A DNA stretch of 64,000 nt, taken from assembly GCA_905147135.1 (NCBI GenBank), contig LR990064.1:13224001-13288000 (forward strand), read 5' to 3'. Made by a program: the position numbers and the translations under genes. This DNA comes from Blastobasis lacticolella (Eukaryota; Arthropoda; Insecta; Lepidoptera; Blastobasidae). Each line of letters begins with the position of its first letter. The stretch's first letter is position 1. The notes below the pieces were generated by a model, which was not told the origin of the DNA, did no database searches, and worked only from the letters and a program-made list of their open reading frames with translations. This document shows positions 53,443 to 63,985 of the stretch, piece after piece.

Positions 53443-53701
53443 GGCCGTGTGGTGTCCGGCAGAGTAGAATAGCACCAACCCCTTACACTCATGGGTGTCG
53501 TACAAGGCGACTAATGTTTTCGAGGCAAAAGATCAAGAGTCTCCGTAGTCTGGAAAATGGGCAGCAGCATTTTCCATTGATATATTTAAACACTGCGATC
53601 TCCAACCCGCCTGCCAAGCGTGGAGATTATGCCAATAACCTCCCCTTTCGTGGGAGAGACCCTCAGTCCTGCAGTGGACTGTTACGGGCTGTGATGATGA
53701 T
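53443..53701 (+). repeat. Repeat C copy with target-site duplication
   Basis: A complete copy flanked by GGTAGGAGTAG on both sides (about 53430-53440 and 53703-53713). Confidence 0.82.
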
Positions 53702-53884
53702 GGGGTAGGAGTAGGAAAGATTCCGACGTACCCCTTAAAAAGCGGTGACAGTGTAAAACAAAATAGGCAATCCATTGACCTATCAATGCCTGTGTTACTT
53801 TGAACTATGATAGCCGAACGTTAGCAGCGCTCAGATTGTACGGCTGTACAAGAGTGTGTACATAAGTGTTTGTAATTTTACTGT

Positions 53885-54405
53885 ACCATTTTTATTTTTA
53901 GTAGATTGACCGATTCGTAGAGGTTCACGTCATATTCCAATCAAGACAGGCTCACTCAAATTTAATTTACAAATGTATTAATGCAATGTAATCATATTTA
54001 AATGTACCTGTGGGTTTCTTGCCGTTTTTTAGTCCCACAGATGGTCATTTTCCTTACTGAAGCGGCATACTGACAGACAGACGACATTATTTTAACTTAT
54101 TTGTTCCGAGCTCAGGAGGCGACGCGGGTAGGCCGGCTGGTGCGTGCGGGTGTGAGCGCCGGCGGGCTGGCTGGGGCCGGGCGCGCGCCGCACATGATTC
54201 GCTTAGGCGGTTATGTGCGTGGCGCGTATCGGTGCCCGGTGTCTCGCCGGAGTGAGCCCTCGTTCGCGCTGATCGGTCTGCATGCGTCGCCCCCTACCTG
54301 GATGAGCTCGCTTAACTTTCCCTTTGTTTTCCGTTAGATTTTTGACTTTTGTAAAGAGATTAATTAACGTAATCCTAATTCAATAAATACTTTTTAATTT
54401 TTTTA
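53885..54405 (+). repeat. GC-rich module, copy 2
   Basis: Homologous to 13050-13580 along its length, including the GC-rich block at 54101-54337 and the AATAAATAC end. Sequence to the left of 53885 has no counterpart near 12.8-13.0 kb, consistent with 5' truncation of a LINE 3' end. Confidence 0.7.
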
Positions 54406-54764
54406 TTTTCAGGGCATGACCAATGGCCAAGAAGCAAACAAGAATAGTCATAAAATCTTCTATGGAGGATGTGGAGGATCAGAGAGTGAAGAAAGCGTTC
54501 TTGAGATGACTTAGTGGTCGGATGTCCCATGTATCGCTGGAGTGATGAAGAGGAAAGACCTGTTGGAAGTCCGCCTATCATCAGTACCTTAATTTCAGTC
54601 ATAGGACGTCCTAGGCCACCTTCCAAGCCTTCCAAGCCTTCCAAACGGATCGTTCGTCACCAGGTCTCCAGTCCACCGTCGTGCGCCGATGGGTTTCCTG
54701 TTCCTGAGGACATTTCCGCCTCATCGGTCGCCTGGAATCCATGTCGGCGACTTCTCGCGTGCGT

Positions 54765-55040
54765 ATGGTGCGTGCGGGTGCTCGCGCTGGCGGCTGGCTG
54801 GGGCCGGGCAGTGCACATGATTCGCCTAGGCGGTTATGTGCGTGGCGTGTATCGGTGTCCGGTGTCTCGCCGGAGTGAGCGCTTGTGTGCGCTGATCGGT
54901 CTGCATGCGTCGCCCCCTACCTGGATGAGCTCGCTTAACTTTCCATTTGCTTTCCATTAGATTTTTGACGTTTGAAAAGAGATTAATTAACGTAATCCTA
55001 ATTCAATAAATACTTCTTCATTTTCATTTTCATTTTCTCA
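54765..55040 (+). repeat. GC-rich module, copy 3 (shorter)
   Basis: Homology begins near GGTGCGTGCGGGTG at 54767 and runs to a longer TTTTCATTTTCATTTTCA tail. The sequence from 54405 to 54765 is unrelated. It joins in frame to give a 148-codon open frame, which I regard as accidental. Confidence 0.65.
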
Positions 55041-55269
55041 AGTTTTTTTATAACCACCAAAATGGCAAACAAGCATATAAGCTTATAGGTCGATTTACGA
55101 AAGAAGGCAGCTCTATACGACCGAAGTTTGTTCATAATTTCCAATTAACCGACCAAATCCAATTAAATTTTGTAAACGCGATTTAGAAACCAATATCTGT
55201 GTCCGTGGTTGATCACATTTGCGTTAAAATATATCGTTTCAAAGTTAAACAGGATTTAAGGTTTGTGGT

Positions 55270-55548
55270 ACCAGTACCTAACTCTTTTCTGAGTTATGTA
55301 CATTAATTTAATATTAGCCGATGCTCTTACAGAGAGAGAAAACATTGTGATGAAACCTGCACATTTAGGCCACTGAATGTGTAACCATGATCCAATATTG
55401 TCGGGTTCCCTGATAGCTGGATCACGGCGCTCAGATGGCAGTCGCTACAATGCTATAATCTGATCTGTGCAATCCTGGATCATGGTCAAGGCCGACCCCT
55501 GGTCCTTGTGCGCGAGAGCGCGACCAGGACATTAATGCCTAGCTGATT
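55270..55548 (+). repeat. SINE B copy, headless
   Basis: Body from ACTCTTTTCTGAGTTATG to ACCAGGACATTAATGCC. Moderately diverged. Confidence 0.68.
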
Positions 55549-55639
55549 ATTTTTTAATAAATACCTTGTAATTTAAAAAAAATGTGATCAGACTTTGTTT
55601 GTGTGGAGCTCGCCTTCTTCCGGTAATCAATCTATACGG

Positions 55640-55955
55640 AATGCATTTAACAATATATAAGTAGTTTATCAGTTTTCCTGCACCCACAGGTGAGTAAGGT
55701 CTCCAGTGCTCCATGGGGTGGGGATTTGGGGAACCGTGACTTTGGCAGTGGAGAAGCATTTGCCTTTTTGCTGCCAGAGCAACTTGTTATAGAGGTAGGC
55801 AACGCATTGGCGATACTCTTGGTGTGGCTAATGTCTATAGGTAGTGGTGACCACTTCCCATCAGGTGGCCTGCTTGCCTGTTTGCCTACTATTTGTCATA
55901 AAAAACCCTACAACACAAGCTTTGCTTACTAAATGGCGCTGTGTGAATGGTCCAA
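55640..55955 (+). repeat. SINE A 3' body split by an insertion
   Basis: SINE A body sequence (ATATATAAGTAGTTTATCAG) stops at GCACCCA near 55688. It resumes as CCCTACAACACAAGCTTTGC at 55905 through ATGGCGCTGTGTGAAT. The intervening 215 bp is a family F element. Confidence 0.6.
55688..55904 (+). mobile_element. Family F element inserted in SINE A
   Basis: The 205-215-bp unit begins near CAGTGCTCCATGGGGTGGG, contains TTGCCTTTTTGCTGCCAGAG and ATCAGGTGGCC, and ends in A-rich sequence. A second copy lies at 38740-38950. It is probably a LINE or SINE 3' end. A short ACCC-type duplication flanks it. Confidence 0.6.
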
Positions 55956-56265
55956 GCATCATCTATGGCTATACCGTTTACAGACCCTATAAGAAACTTC
56001 GCAACACTTCCCCAAAATCTAAACCTCAAATCCCAACGCCATCAACCACACTCGGTGCCAGCCCCCCACACATATGCGATACGCGACACATAAACAGCTG
56101 CAAAAATACGTCCGTCGTTGTATCGTCGTAAAAGACACCGCTGGGTTTACACGGCGCGCGTGAGCTTGCATAACTACGCTGGGATCTAGAGAGCTTGGAA
56201 GAGACAGCTGGTATACGACGAGACTATGATAATAATAAATAATAGAATAGTAGTCGTAAAGTCTC

Positions 56266-56460
56266 GGTGGCCGAGCGGTTAGGGTATCCGACTCGTAAGC
56301 GAGAGGTACCAGGTTTGAATCCCGCTGCGGTACAATCGGGTAGATATCTCTTGGAACCCCTTTGGCGCTAGGGCCTCAAGGTCCCAACGTTTCCACCCCA
56401 AACGGCGCAAATTTATGACCCACCTAGAGGTCCATATTTGCGCCGCTTGAGATATTATTA
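56266..56460 (+). repeat. tRNA-like SINE head with D-type tail
   Basis: A well-preserved tRNA-like head (GTGGCCGAGCGGTTAGGGTA, AAGCGAGAGGTACC) joined to a tail resembling SINE D (GGCGCTAGGGCCTCAAGG). The tail holds a small inverted repeat: GGCGCAAATTTATGACC versus TCCATATTTGCGCCGC. Confidence 0.6.
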
Positions 56461-56465
56461 CTATT

Positions 56466-56820
56466 CTATTAATCATCTTGGCGTTAATGTCCCGCTTGTG
56501 CTCTCGAGAACGAGGGTCCGTAGTCCGCCTTGTCCGCGATCCAGGATTTGGCGATCAGGTAATTACAGTGGAGCGACTACCATCTGACCTCCGTGACCCT
56601 GCTACCAAGGGACCCGGAGCAGATTGGATCATGGTTACACATTCAGTAACCTGAATGTGCAGGTTTCATTACGATGTTTTCCCTTGCCGTAAGAGCATCG
56701 GTTAGTGTTCAACTAATAACTCAGAAAAGAGTCATTGGTACATGACGGCAGTAGGATTCGAACTTGGTACCTCTCGCTTGCGAGTCGGATACCTTTACCA
56801 CAAGGCCACCGACGCTCCTA
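56466..56820 (-). repeat. SINE B copy, full length
   Basis: A complete minus-strand copy. The tail is at the left (ATCTTGGCGTTAATGTCCCG) and the tRNA-like head at the right end (CTTGCGAGTCGGATACC, CCACCGACGCTC). Confidence 0.83.
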
Positions 56821-57441
56821 GACAAGTATTGTTTGCGTTAAAATAAGTACCTACCATACACAGCAAACTATATATCCATCGCTTTCCTCCTCACACATGA
56901 TTTGCCGTCGCCACCACTGTCTCTTCCATGAACTTTACATCGAAACAAACATGTTATCGAATAAACAATAATTTAAATATTATCTGTATGTACAGGGTGG
57001 TAACTGGCGAGCCGAACGCTCGAGTGGCGATTACACACCCTGTGTAGCATTGGAGAGCTGAGTAGTAAGTGCTGACATATTTTCAGAGGGCACCCTATGG
57101 AGATTTCTTTGGATTCAGTAGTGTTAGTATGCCGAGGCGGTTTTGACCCATAACCGTTGGGCAATGTATGCATCGGCGAGAACACGTTACCAATTTAGTT
57201 TCATATAAAATGGATGTGTTATGCTATACCTATTCTATTTTTTTTACTATAAAGTACAAGGCTGGATACGACATTCTCATTGGTTCATTCTAATTAAGTA
57301 CGTTAAGGCGGCTTTCATGGCGTGAATTGATTGGTGGTTGATGTGAAGGCGCCGGCTTGTAACCAATAAGAAAGACGAACGTTATCCCAGTACTATATAG
57401 TTCAAAAAATTGAGTATGGAATTACAGGAAGTATTGTGGTA

Positions 57442-57800
57442 GAGTGTCGCTGGTCGAGCGGTTAGGGTATCCGACTCGTAAGCGAGAGGTACCGGGTTCG
57501 CATCCCGCTGCGGCCATGTACCAATGACTCTTCTGAGTTAAGTACATTAGTTTGAATACTAACCGATGCGCTTACGGTGAGGGAAAACATCGTGATGAAA
57601 CCTGCACATTCAGGCGATTGTATTTGTAACTATGATCCAATCTGATTAGGTTACCCTGGTAGCAGGGTCATGGAGGTCTGATGTCAGTCGGTCTAGTGTA
57701 ATTACCTGATCTGCTAAATCGTGGATCATGGTCAAGGCGGACCTCGTGCCCTCGTGCGCGACGGCTCAACCGGGAAATTGACGCCAAGATGATTTATCTA
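57442..57800 (+). repeat. SINE B copy, full length
   Basis: The most complete copy of the second tRNA-derived SINE. The head GGTCGAGCGGTTAGGGTATC resembles an A box and ACCGGGTTCGCATCCC a B box. The body has ACATCGTGATGAAACCTGC and GGATCATGGTCAAGGCGGAC and ends GACGCCAAGATGAT. It is not a functional tRNA gene because the SINE body follows directly. Confidence 0.85.
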
Positions 57801-57843
57801 TAATGAATCTAAACTAACAGTCAGGAAGATAAATACATAATTA

Positions 57844-57993
57844 TTATATTATGAGTATAGATAGGTAAGTAACATTATCATCATATATTTCAGAGTTTGA
57901 CTCTTGTTGATGGAGCAATCGCCTCTTCTCTCTCCTGTCTGTCAACCTCTTCATCTCTCTATAATCTCCGGCGCTCACTTTTTTCTTCACGTC
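57844..57993 (-). CDS. Possible terminal exon of an unrecognised gene
   Basis: On the minus strand a good acceptor (CCTTACCTTTCTCAG) precedes a 49-codon open frame rich in Lys/Arg/Glu (DVKKKVSAGDYREMKRL, then LTDRREKRRLL and SEIYDD) that ends at a TAA. The composition looks like a charged helix. The opposite strand is also open between an acceptor and a GTAAGG donor (57894-58002), so coding status and strand are uncertain. No family was recognised. Confidence 0.22.
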   Translation of the reverse strand, partial: DVKKKVSAGDYREMKRLTDRREKRRLLHQQESNSEIYDDNVTYLSILII

Positions 57994-58009
57994 CTGAGAA
58001 AGGTAAGGA

Positions 58010-59015
58010 ACATAACTATTAGTTTACAGTAATTAGATAATTCGTAAAATGATTACACTATTCCATATATAAAATAATAATTAATAAATAAACGTTTATT
58101 TTCTCCCATTGATTTACAGTTCACAATTTACATTCTATTTAAACACTTATGGGAGACTGACTTTACAGGGAGACACAATTTACATTCTATTTAAACACTC
58201 GCCTAAGCTAGGCAATAAGCCTGTGTTTCAGGTCACCAGGGCCCCGTAGCACTACTGTACATAATATAATGTTTGCATAATATAAAAAACAATAACAAAA
58301 AGACTTATCGATATATTAGATATATATAGAACAATATCTGTCAAATATTCCGACTTTATGCTACGGACCTTATACTACAAATACAATGGATCCCTTTATT
58401 ACACAGAATACGTGCCTCCAGCGTTGCCCTTGAAAGATCACATACAAAATTAATGTTGGGGTCCAACAAATATCACTGGAAACTATTATGGTAGTGAGTT
58501 TAATTAAAATCAAAGTTAATCTAAACTTTAATTCGGTATAGCGGTGGAATTTAGTCAATTATGTGAAGGAGATTATCTCTAAAGTTTTAGAGCTTGGGAT
58601 GGTAGGAATGAACGGATGTGGAGCTGGTTTGGGGTCTACTCTGTTCGTCCGTTATTCGTTTTGTAATCGTATCCGTTATTGGGTTATAAGCTCTTTAATT
58701 AACCCAAATGACAAAATGAGTTTAACAATAAATAATTATTTTCTATAAGTAGATCGCAAGTTTCTCGAATAGTAGTGCAGTGTTGTTAATGTTCTTTCAG
58801 ACGTTTAGATAAATGAAATAAATATTAAGACATTAGCCATTGCTCTCCTTCTGGGCACTTTTCCTAGGACTGGGGACCTGGGGCTTTTGTATATTTAGGC
58901 TAGTTTTTGTATAGTAGTTTAGTTTTATTTAGTGTTAGGTTATTAGTTAAAATTTGTTGAAAAATAAATATTACAAGTAACAAAATAAAAAAAAAAATAC
59001 TATAATGGCAATAGG
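58010..59015. other. Intergenic, no certain gene
   Basis: Contains a tandem copy of ACAATTTACATTCTATTTAA (58125-58195) and AATAAA-rich sequence. A short minus-strand frame with GQRWRHVFCVIKGS near 58380-58435 was noted but not called. Confidence 0.35.
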
Positions 59016-59019
59016 TATA

Positions 59020-59098
59020 TCATCATCTTGGCGTTAATGTCCCGGTTGTGCTCTCGCGCACGAGGGCCTGGGGTCCGCCTTGACCATGATCCAGAATG
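59020..59098 (-). repeat. SINE B 3' end fragment
   Basis: Minus-strand 3' end with ATCATCTTGGCGTTAATGTC and GCGCACGAGGGCCTGGGG. Confidence 0.65.
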
Positions 59099-59354
59099 GC
59101 AATAGGTTTTAAATAAAAATATGCTTAACCTATCTTTCATGATCCAATGTAGTCATGTTTTCCTGGTAACAGGGTCACTCCACTTCTTATAATCGTGTCA
59201 ATGATAAAATAGGTTAGTAATTGTTTCTTTTTTTTCCAGTTCAATACTGAGAGACGCGGACGGCACTGTCTGTGGCTTCAAAGAGATCTTTGAGCGGACA
59301 GGAGTTTGGGCAGGCCGGACAGCCGCGCCATTTACTAGTCTGCCCGGCCTTAAT

Positions 59355-59445
59355 TGCCCAGTAATTACCTGATCTGCCAAATCCGAAATTATGGTCAAGC
59401 CGGACCCCGGGCTCCCGCTCAAGATCCCGAATTTAGGCGCCAAGT
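59355..59445 (+). repeat. SINE B 3' fragment
   Basis: TAATTACCTGATCTGCCAAA, a GGTCAAGCCGGACCCCGG stretch and a decayed end, followed by a T-run. Confidence 0.55.
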
Positions 59446-59824
59446 TTTTTTTTTTTTCGTAGTTAGGTTAAAGCCTAGGATGTAAGTTTTCGCGTTTGTC
59501 TGTCTGTATATATTTCCATGCTCCTCCTAAACCACTCAACTAATTTTGGTAGGTATATTTCATCATCAGCTAGAGAATTTCTTTCAGAATTTTATATGTA
59601 TAATACGTGTAGCACATATTATTCGACCAGACACAGCAGCGATGCGACTGTGGAGCTCCATCCCAAACCATGGAGCATCTGCTTTATTGTCCTCTTTGTC
59701 CTGCTACCTGCACAAGGGAGGAACTGTTCCTGGCGACTGACAATGCCGTTGCCGCGGCCAACTACTGGACAAGCTAAATCTAGGGTTTCCGAAAAATTGA
59801 TTCGACAAAGAAGAAGAAGGACAT

Positions 59825-60080
59825 ATTATTTGAAAGAAAGAAAGAAAAGAAAGAAAATACATTTATTACACATAGCACACCACGACACAATTACAGACAA
59901 CGGACATATTACCATTTAAAATATCTTAATTAAGACAATATATTGTAGTCTCCCATGACACTGTCGGTGCCGCAGCGGCTAGCGCAAATGGTACCCTCTC
60001 AGCATGTGCTGTGAGGCGCAAGAAACGACTCACAGCGCTGGTATTCTGTGGGCCCATTGTTTGGGTACGTCACGGGCGTT
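59825..60080 (-). repeat. Family H repeat
   Basis: Minus-strand copy with AAGAAAGAAAATACATTTAT at the tail and ATGTGCTGTGAGGCGCAAGA in the body. Confidence 0.55.
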
Positions 60081-60359
60081 ATACTACATATATAAAAAAA
60101 AAAAAAAATGAATACATAAAAATAAATAAAAAATATACATATATGGTATGGTAGATAAAATAAATATTATTTTTATTATATTCTTTATTGTATTCATACT
60201 CAATTAGACACATCACACAAAAATGAGTACAATCACGAACTTATCTCTACAAGAGATTTGAGAGATATTATAGTAAATAAAAGACGAGATAACCAATACA
60301 ACCTGTGCCAAGCCGGTCGCTGGTCGCTATTTATAAATACGTATTCACCTATATCAAAT

Positions 60360-60614
60360 GGCCGTGTGGTGTCCGGCAGAGTAGAATAGCACCAACCCCT
60401 TACACTCGTGGGTGTCGGACAAGGCGGCTAATGTTTTCGAGGCAAAAGATCAAGAGTCTCCTAAGTATGGAAAATGGGCAGCAGCATTTTCCATTGTTAC
60501 ATTTAAACACTGCGATCTCTAACCCGCCTGCCAAGCGTGGAGATTATGGCAATAACCTCCCTTTTCGTGGGAGAGGCCCTAAGTCCTGCAGTGGACTGTT
60601 ACGGGCTGCGATGT
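60360..60614 (+). repeat. Repeat C copy with target-site duplication
   Basis: A complete copy flanked by ATATCAAAT (about 60350-60358 and 60618-60627). Confidence 0.8.
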
Positions 60615-61014
60615 GTGATATCAAATTCTCCCATCCTAATCAACAAATAAAAACAAAGATCTTATTGCATCTACACTCGCATTTTCCTTACCATAGTACG
60701 GCAAAATGGTTCATCATTAGACTTCCTCGACGGTGGCCATGGCAACGGCGGTGATTAGCGGGTCTGAGGTGGCCTTATGATCGCTGGGAATGTGTCGGAA
60801 CGGTGTGGATCGATTTAGTGGTGCTATGTTGTCCTGGTACTTAGTTCTACTAGTATTTGTACTACTACCAATATAGTATTAGATATACCAATATTTTGGA
60901 CTAGCTTTAGCCCGCGAGTTGGCGTGGAAATAGTTTTAGGGCAGTTTATCTTTTTCCGGAGCGTCCATTTTATGTAATGTATGAAAGCAAGTACAATGGA
61001 GATGTCAAGCTGGG

Positions 61015-61130
61015 CTTCTATTACTGTGGAGCGACTGTAATATGACCTCTGCAACCCTGTTACAAGGGAACCTGACCTGACCTGACCAGATTGGATCATG
61101 GTTACACATTCAGTCGCCTGAATTGTGCAA
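61015..61130 (-). repeat. SINE B fragment
   Basis: Minus-strand fragment with GATTGGATCATGGTTACACA and a short TGACC tandem (GACCTGACCTGACC). Confidence 0.6.
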
Positions 61131-61194
61131 TTAAAAATAAATAAATAATATTATTATAAATTATAAATATTATTATAAATTATAAATATTATTA

Positions 61195-61405
61195 TAAATA
61201 AATTAATATTCGTGGACAAATTCACACAGCGAAATCTAGCCCCAAACTAAGCAAAGCTTGTGCTATGGCTGCTAGATTACTGATATACTACATATATACT
61301 TTTTTTTTATAAATACATTCTTTTATACATAGAACACCCAGAACCGTAACATAATTTAAAATTCATCATTTCAATTTCTGCCCGGCCGGGAATCGAACCC
61401 GGGAG
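61195..61405 (-). repeat. SINE A copy, head truncated
   Basis: A minus-strand copy with a long AT-rich tail at 61130-61205. It is truncated within the B box at GAACCCGGGAG. Confidence 0.75.
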
Positions 61406-61605
61406 GGACCCATTCCAGAGTCCAGGAAGGTTTATTCGCCTTTTTATGCCCTCTGCATCGTATAATATGCGCCCTCCAGACAAATGGGGGAGGTAGGCGG
61501 TGAACACTCAGTTGTACCAACGCGGCCGGGTGGTTATGCTGGACTCGCTATTCAAACCTAACCAGCTAAACACCCTCGGGATGTACACTTTATTAATGCC
61601 TGTTA

Positions 61606-61725
61606 CAATAAATAAATAAATAATAATCGTGGACAAATTCACACTAGCAAAGCAAAGCTTGTACTATGGGTGCAAGCTAACTGATATACTACTTATATAC
61701 TTTTAAATACATACTTATTTGTATA
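61606..61725 (-). repeat. SINE A 3' fragment
   Basis: The tail (AATAAATAAATAA) and 3' body with a small internal deletion. The head is absent. Confidence 0.65.
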
Positions 61726-61835
61726 TTCAACTCAGTACGTTTAAATCATACCTACATATATAATAGTAAACAAAATCCTAGAAAACAAGAGATTTTCCCT
61801 GGAGAGTACAACATGGAGTTCGCTGTTTTGAGTTG

Positions 61836-61963
61836 GAAAACGCTGCTGCCCATTTTCCAGCCTACGGAGACTGTGGATCTTTTGCCTCGAAAACATTAGT
61901 CGCCTTGTACGACACCCACGAAAGGGGTTAATGCTATTCTACTCTGCCGGACACCACACAGCT
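61836..61963 (-). repeat. Repeat C 5' half
   Basis: Minus-strand fragment from CGCTGCTGCCCATTTTCCAG to TCTGCCGGACACCACAC. Confidence 0.7.
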
Positions 61964-62269
61964 AATTATAATTATAAATATATAATATACTGTAATTAAT
62001 TTCTTTACACACGTTCCCGAAACCTGATTTATTCCACCCATCGCGGCATATTAATAGACTCATGTACAACGACATTATAGGACCCCTTGGGCAATATTAG
62101 ATTCGGTAGGGCTCGTACAAGTCAAATTCCAGTCTGTGGCAACCGAGGCGGCATCTTTACTCTGTACTGGTGAGGGGATGTCGATGTTTTTATCGATATC
62201 GGCTGTTTAGTGGTTGCAAGAGTAGAGTATAGTATGTCTGCAACTTATGGGTGAATAACACGACTAAAT

Positions 62270-62425
62270 GTGAGAGGAATGGACCTCCGAATACCAGCAA
62301 CTGCCGCTTGACCTTGACCCTTTTAACAGGAGAACCGGACCAGATTCGATCATATTTACACATTCCTGAATGTGCAGGTTTCCTCACCATGTTTTCTCTC
62401 ACTGTAAGAGCATCCTAGTGCTCAA
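62270..62425 (-). repeat. SINE B fragment, diverged
   Basis: Minus-strand fragment with ATTCCTGAATGTGCAGGTTT and CACTGTAAGAGCATC; other positions are diverged. Confidence 0.5.
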
Positions 62426-62459
62426 CTATTGTAACTACTTACAGAACCCGAAAAACGGG

Positions 62460-62570
62460 CATTTTATTCATCCAGCATTCCTCTCACATCCAGATGGTAC
62501 CTGCGATCTTTACCAGATCGTCGGTTAACTTTGTGGGAGGCCTACCTACGCTGCGCCTTACAATACTTCG
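62460..62570 (-). pseudogene. RTE-1 3'-region fragment
   Basis: The minus strand reads RSVGRPPTKLTDDLVKIAGT, almost the same as RTE-1 RSVGRPPTRWTDDLVRIAGT. It is truncated on both sides. Confidence 0.65.
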
Positions 62571-62969
62571 ACGGGGGATGTCTTTTACAAAAATATCCTA
62601 TTTTACTACAGCATTTTCACTCAAGTGTTATCTAATTAAGTCACATGTTCTTACTTTCTTGACTCGTGTTCTATCAAATAACAAATTCAAACACTCTATC
62701 CGTCTATCGACAATATCGATATCCACTTCCCGGGCCCCATCCCCACTCTGTTTGGCTGGCAAACCGCATTTTGTGGAAGTCACTCGGCGCGTTTCCGAAA
62801 TTAGATTTGCTCTGTGAGCTGTAATTCTGATTAAAGCCATTTTCTGGTGCCACCTTATGTAGCCAACGCTTAGTCCTTGTCGTATCGCGGTGGGTATACT
62901 GTACCTATACTAAATACTAACGTTCTGTTGCGGATTCAACTCTAAGTTTAAGCGTTAATAGTTTATCAA

Positions 62970-63060
62970 GAGGCGTTGTCTTGCGAGACCGATAATCAAG
63001 GTTAAGCAAGGCAGAGTCTGGGAACAGGATGGGTGACCGTTTAGTAGTTTGAGGCTAGTT
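62970..63060 (+). repeat. 5S rRNA-like segment (SINE3-type or pseudogene)
   Basis: Contains GGTTAAGCAAGGCAGAGTCT and CAGGATGGGTGACCG, matching the order and spacing of the internal control region of eukaryotic 5S rRNA genes (box A AGTTAAGC, box C GGATGGGTGACCG). Flanking positions do not fit a complete 120-nt 5S gene. Confidence 0.5.
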
Positions 63061-63124
63061 GATCTTCAGCACCGCTACGAGCTTGACACCTAAGGCGCAG
63101 TCCTAATCGGCAAGTGCGACCATG

Positions 63125-63312
63125 GTCGGTCGTATAAGGCGACTAATATTTTCGAGGTAAAAGTTCTGAAATCTTCGTATGCTGTAAAATGGGCAGCAGC
63201 GATTTTTCATGTTTTATATTTACAACACTGCGATTTCCAACCCGCGTGGAGATGGCAATAATCTCCCTAAGTCCTGCAGTGAACTGTTATGTGCTTTGAT
63301 GATGATGATAAT
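63125..63312 (+). repeat. Repeat C copy, 5'-truncated
   Basis: TCGTATAAGGCGACTAATAT through CCTGCAGTGAACTGTTATG and a GATGATGATGAT tail, with an internal deletion. Confidence 0.65.
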
Positions 63313-63524
63313 TCATCCCAGGTCCCCAGAATGTGGATAGGTGGTCAGATGATGGCCACATTTCTCCGTGGGATAGCAAGGCTTATCCACTGATCCAAGT
63401 AGAACACAGCCATTTTTGGACCTGAAGATGCGATAAGAAGGTAGTATAGGCTTTTAATAATTAAGCATCAGTTTTTGCTATTGTGCACGTCTTAACTGCA
63501 TTTGATTATCACGATATTTTAAAG

Positions 63525-63890
63525 TTAGACAGAGAGAAACTAGGCCAAAAATTATGAATTTGTTATATCAGCCCACTGCTTACAAAGATATGTATAAGAG
63601 GAATATTGGCCACATGTGTGTAGCTCTATATAACCATCTTCCTGAAGACTTGAAGTTGTTGACTGGGAACTCATTCAAATCTAAGTTGACTGCTTGGTTG
63701 CTCCACCATTCTTCCTATAGTGTAAAAGTACCTAGTACCTAGAATTTAAAGTTTGAACGACAAATTATTTAGATTCACAATTCACACTTGCATGCAAGTT
63801 GAATACTTACTACTGTATTAGTTTTAAGAACTGTATTATCGACTACTGTATTCTTGCAAATAAACTATTTGATTTGATTGATTTGATTAT
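63525..63890 (+). mobile_element. CR1-like LINE 3' end
   Basis: C-terminal coding remnant (YQPTAYKDMYKRNIGHMCVA, LYNHLPEDLK) to a stop near 63740, then an AT-rich 3' UTR ending AAACTATTTGATTTGATTG. The pattern NHLPxxLK is typical of LINE C-termini. Confidence 0.68.
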
Positions 63891-63892
63891 TT

Positions 63893-63985
63893 CTGCTGTA
63901 GGCCTGCTGCAAGAAATTTCTTTATAGAAATAAGTTGTTGTGTCTGATATATTGTGTACATTAAATAGTTAAATAAATAAATAAT
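63893..63985 (+). repeat. Family I: LINE 3' end
   Basis: GGCCTGCTGCAAGAAATTTC through GTGTACATTAAATAGTTAAA and an AATAAATAAATAA tail. A related copy is at 50555-50675. Confidence 0.55.

Noticed and set aside
58363..58435. PH-domain-like peptide GQRWRHVFCVIKGSIVF on the minus strand
   Set aside because: The stretch resembles a PH-domain strand but stops within a few codons, and the splice sites around it are poor.
62628..62840. 70-codon ORF on the minus strand
   Set aside because: No recognised family, no splice context, and next to an RTE-1 fragment; evidence too weak.
62970..63060. Functional 5S rRNA gene
   Set aside because: Only the internal control region is recognisable; the rest does not fit a 5S gene, and no tandem array is present.
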